Source of the DNA: an uncultured Rhodospirillales bacterium | GTDB lineage: Bacteria > Pseudomonadota > Alphaproteobacteria > Acetobacterales > Acetobacteraceae | DNA: 7,126 nucleotides | Assembly (NCBI GenBank): GCA_903904805.1 | Contig: CAIVDX010000039.1 | Location: 1-7,126, forward strand | Reading direction: 5' to 3' | Shown here: piece after piece, positions 5,584-7,126 of the stretch | How the letters are laid out: every line of letters begins with the position of its first letter | Numbering within the stretch: position 1 is the first letter of the stretch | The notes under the pieces: model-generated | What the model was told of the DNA's origin: nothing | Database searches by the model: none | The model's input: only the letters and a program-made list of their open reading frames with translations | Made by a program: the position numbers and the translations under genes

Positions 5584-6825
5584 GTGAGCAGTACCACCCT
5601 CGCCCAGCCATTGCCCGCTACATCGGGCGCCACACGTTGGATTCAGCTGATTCTCGGCCTGATCTGCATGATGGCGATCTCCTCGCCGCAATATGTCTGG
5701 ACCCTGTTCACCAAGCCGCTGGGAGCAGCCCTCGGCGCCTCCGCCCCGGCTATCCAGTGGACCTTCGTGCTACTCATCGTGCTGCAGACATTCTTCTCGC
5801 CCTTTCAGGGCTGGCTGGTCGACAAATTCGGCCCGCGCCTGCTCATCGGCATCGGCACGCTGCTAACCGGGCTCTCCTGGGTGCTGGCCGGCCAGGCGAG
5901 CACGCTGATGCAACTCTACCTCACCTACGGGCTTGTCGGAGGCATTGGCACCGGGATCGTCTATATCGGCGTGGTTGGGCAGATGGTCCGCTGGTTCCCA
6001 GACCATCGCGGCTTCGCCGCCGGCGCAGTTGCTGCCGGCTACGGAATGGGCGCGATCGCCACAACATTCCCGATCAGCGACAGCCTCGCGGCCTCGGGCT
6101 ACGCCGCCACATTGGTTCAATATGGCATCATCTTCGCCCTGGTTGGTTGCGCGGCTGCATTTTTCCTCCGCCCCGCTCCCGCGCCGGCCTCCTCCGCGCC
6201 GGCGCTGGTCGGCGTTGAAACCAAGGACATGCTCAAAACACCCGTGTTCTGGCTGATGTTCGTGATGATGACACTGATGTCCACATCCGGGCTGATGGTC
6301 ACCTCCCAGCTGGCCACCTTCGCCGGTGATTTCGGGATCAGCAAGTTGATGGTGTGGGGCTTCGCCGCGGTGCCGCTGGCGCTGACGATCGATCGCTTCT
6401 GCAACGGTCTCACCCGCCCCTTCTTCGGCTGGGTGTCCGATCGCATTGGGCGCGAGCAGACGATGTTCATCGCCTTCGGCCTGGAGGCGATCGCCATGAC
6501 GCTGTGGCTGCTGACGCGCACCGATCCCGTGCTCTTCGTGCTGATGTCAGGCCTGGTGTTCTTTGGCTGGGGCGAGATCTTCTCGCTGTTTCCCTCAACG
6601 CTGACCGACACGTTCGGGCCGAAGCACGCCACCCGCAACTATGGCTGCCTGTATATCGCGCAGGGCATCGGGTCGATCCTAGGCGGGCCGATGGCGTCGA
6701 TGCTGCACGAAAGTGCGGGCAGCTGGACGCCGGTTTTCACCGCGGCGATCTGCGTGGATGCCGCGGCGGCACTGCTCGCCCTGCTCGTGCTGAAGCCGAT
6801 GCGCGCGAAATACATGGCGCGCTGA
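5584..6825 (+). CDS. MFS transporter, oxalate/formate antiporter (OFA) family
   Basis: This is a 12-span major facilitator carrier of 413 aa, starting at GTG. OFA hallmarks are PQYVWTLFTKPL in the first span and loop (35-46), an MFS motif A at GWLVDKFGPR (77-86) with its second-half copy GWVSDRIGRE (282-291), and the block GWGEIFSLFPSTLTDTFGPK (328-347). R271 lies in the eighth span, where OxlT has its substrate-binding Arg272. The position that appears to match OxlT Lys355 in the eleventh span is Q360 (LYIAQG), so the substrate is probably not oxalate. A central loop with proline/alanine repeats (about 196-208) separates the halves. The gene is transcribed away from the ABC operon and stands alone before a terminator. 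It probably carries a small carboxylate, perhaps the substrate or product of the divergent pathway. Confidence 0.9.
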   Translation: MSSTTLAQPLPATSGATRWIQLILGLICMMAISSPQYVWTLFTKPLGAALGASAPAIQWTFVLLIVLQTFFSPFQGWLVDKFGPRLLIGIGTLLTGLSWVLAGQASTLMQLYLTYGLVGGIGTGIVYIGVVGQMVRWFPDHRGFAAGAVAAGYGMGAIATTFPISDSLAASGYAATLVQYGIIFALVGCAAAFFLRPAPAPASSAPALVGVETKDMLKTPVFWLMFVMMTLMSTSGLMVTSQLATFAGDFGISKLMVWGFAAVPLALTIDRFCNGLTRPFFGWVSDRIGREQTMFIAFGLEAIAMTLWLLTRTDPVLFVLMSGLVFFGWGEIFSLFPSTLTDTFGPKHATRNYGCLYIAQGIGSILGGPMASMLHESAGSWTPVFTAAICVDAAAALLALLVLKPMRAKYMAR

Positions 6826-6845
6826 AAGTCCAGGTCCTCACAACG

Positions 6846-6879
6846 AAAAGCCCCGCCTGCATGCAGGCGGGGCTTTTTT
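6846..6879. terminator. Perfect-palindrome rho-independent terminator, probably bidirectional
   Basis: Bases 6846-6877 form a perfect 32-nt inverted repeat centred on GCATGC: AAAAGCCCCGCCTGCA and its exact complement. They are followed by further Ts, giving six Ts in a row at 6874-6879. The arms are 16 bp, with a hairpin turn of about 4 nt. The A-run on the left becomes a U-run when read leftward, so it should stop both the MFS transcript, which ends 20 nt upstream, and the convergent gene, whose stop is 26 nt beyond. Confidence 0.92.
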
Positions 6880-6903
6880 CTGGGCACCATCTTCTGGCAA
6901 ACG

Positions 6904-7126
6904 CTACACCACGGCTTCCGCACCCGCCACGTTGGCCGGGCGCGCCGCATAGCGGCGGGCGAGCCACGCACACAGGATCAATTGCATCTGGTGGAACAAC
7001 ATCAGCGGCAACACCGCGAGACCAGCCTCAGCGCCAGGAAACAGCACATTGGCCATCGGCACACCGCTGGCCAGCGTCTTCTTGCTGCCGCAGAACACGA
7101 TGGACACCTCGTCAGGCTTGTCGAAG
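6904..7126 (-). CDS. SBF-like sodium-dependent transporter (YfeH/SLC10A7 type), C-terminal fragment
   Basis: These are the last 73 residues of a membrane protein whose start lies beyond the right edge. The block EVSIVFCGSKKTLASGVPMA, then NVLFPG and a hydrophobic span with PLMLFHQMQL, is characteristic of the SBF-like branch of the bile acid:sodium symporter superfamily, represented by E. coli YfeH and human SLC10A7. A second hydrophobic stretch leads into a positively charged CAWLARRYAAR tail, consistent with a cytoplasmic C-terminus, and the protein ends in TAG at 6906-6904. It is convergent with the MFS gene and separated from it by the palindromic terminator, so it is likely an independent unit. 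The substrate of this branch is not well defined. The missing N-terminus prevents a check of the sodium-site residues. Confidence 0.82.
   Translation of the reverse strand, partial: FDKPDEVSIVFCGSKKTLASGVPMANVLFPGAEAGLAVLPLMLFHQMQLILCAWLARRYAARPANVAGAEAVV

Noticed and set aside
1..7126. Mobile element, CRISPR, tRNA or toxin-antitoxin content
   Set aside because: There are no transposase or integrase motifs, no regularly spaced repeats, no tRNA-like fold and no toxin family match. The only gaps are 79 and 78 bp long, apart from short intra-operon spacers.

Overview
The window is a GC-rich segment of a bacterial chromosome or large replicon, most likely alphaproteobacterial. That placement rests on codon bias, a twin-arginine leader on a TauA/SsuA-type binding protein, and the overall gene families. 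It is an inference, because no rRNA or other phylogenetic marker is present. The window is almost fully coding. I see no insertion sequence, tRNA, CRISPR array or phage gene.

Layout. A tightly packed leftward (minus-strand) operon runs from about 5504 to position 1 and continues past the left edge. In transcription order it encodes: (i) a TauA/SsuA/NMT1-like solute-binding protein with no visible signal peptide; (ii) an SsuB/TauB-type ABC ATPase; (iii) an SsuC/TauC-type permease; (iv) a metal-dependent amidohydrolase of the cog3964 deacetylase type, often mislabelled dihydroorotase; (v) a second binding protein, paralogous to the first, with a Tat-like leader; (vi) a second permease paralogous to the first, cut by the window edge. 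Adjacent genes overlap by 4 to 8 nt or lie 10 to 12 nt apart, which points to one transcript with translational coupling.

A rightward MFS carrier of the oxalate/formate antiporter (OFA) family diverges from the operon across a 79-bp shared regulatory gap. The gap carries a strong Shine-Dalgarno sequence that fits a 21-codon Cys/His/Trp-rich leader ORF better than the binding-protein gene. The MFS gene ends at a perfect 32-nt palindrome followed by T residues. This probably serves as a bidirectional terminator against a convergent minus-strand gene, a fragment of an SBF-like (YfeH/SLC10A7-type) sodium-dependent transporter, at the right edge.

How the parts may work together (inference). The ABC system would import a small organic anion, amide or ester, the amidohydrolase would hydrolyse it in the cytoplasm, and the OFA carrier would move a related carboxylate in or out. 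The substrate cannot be read from the sequence. The unusual points are the duplicated binding protein and permease around the hydrolase with only one ATPase in view, and the leaderless binding protein that opens the operon.
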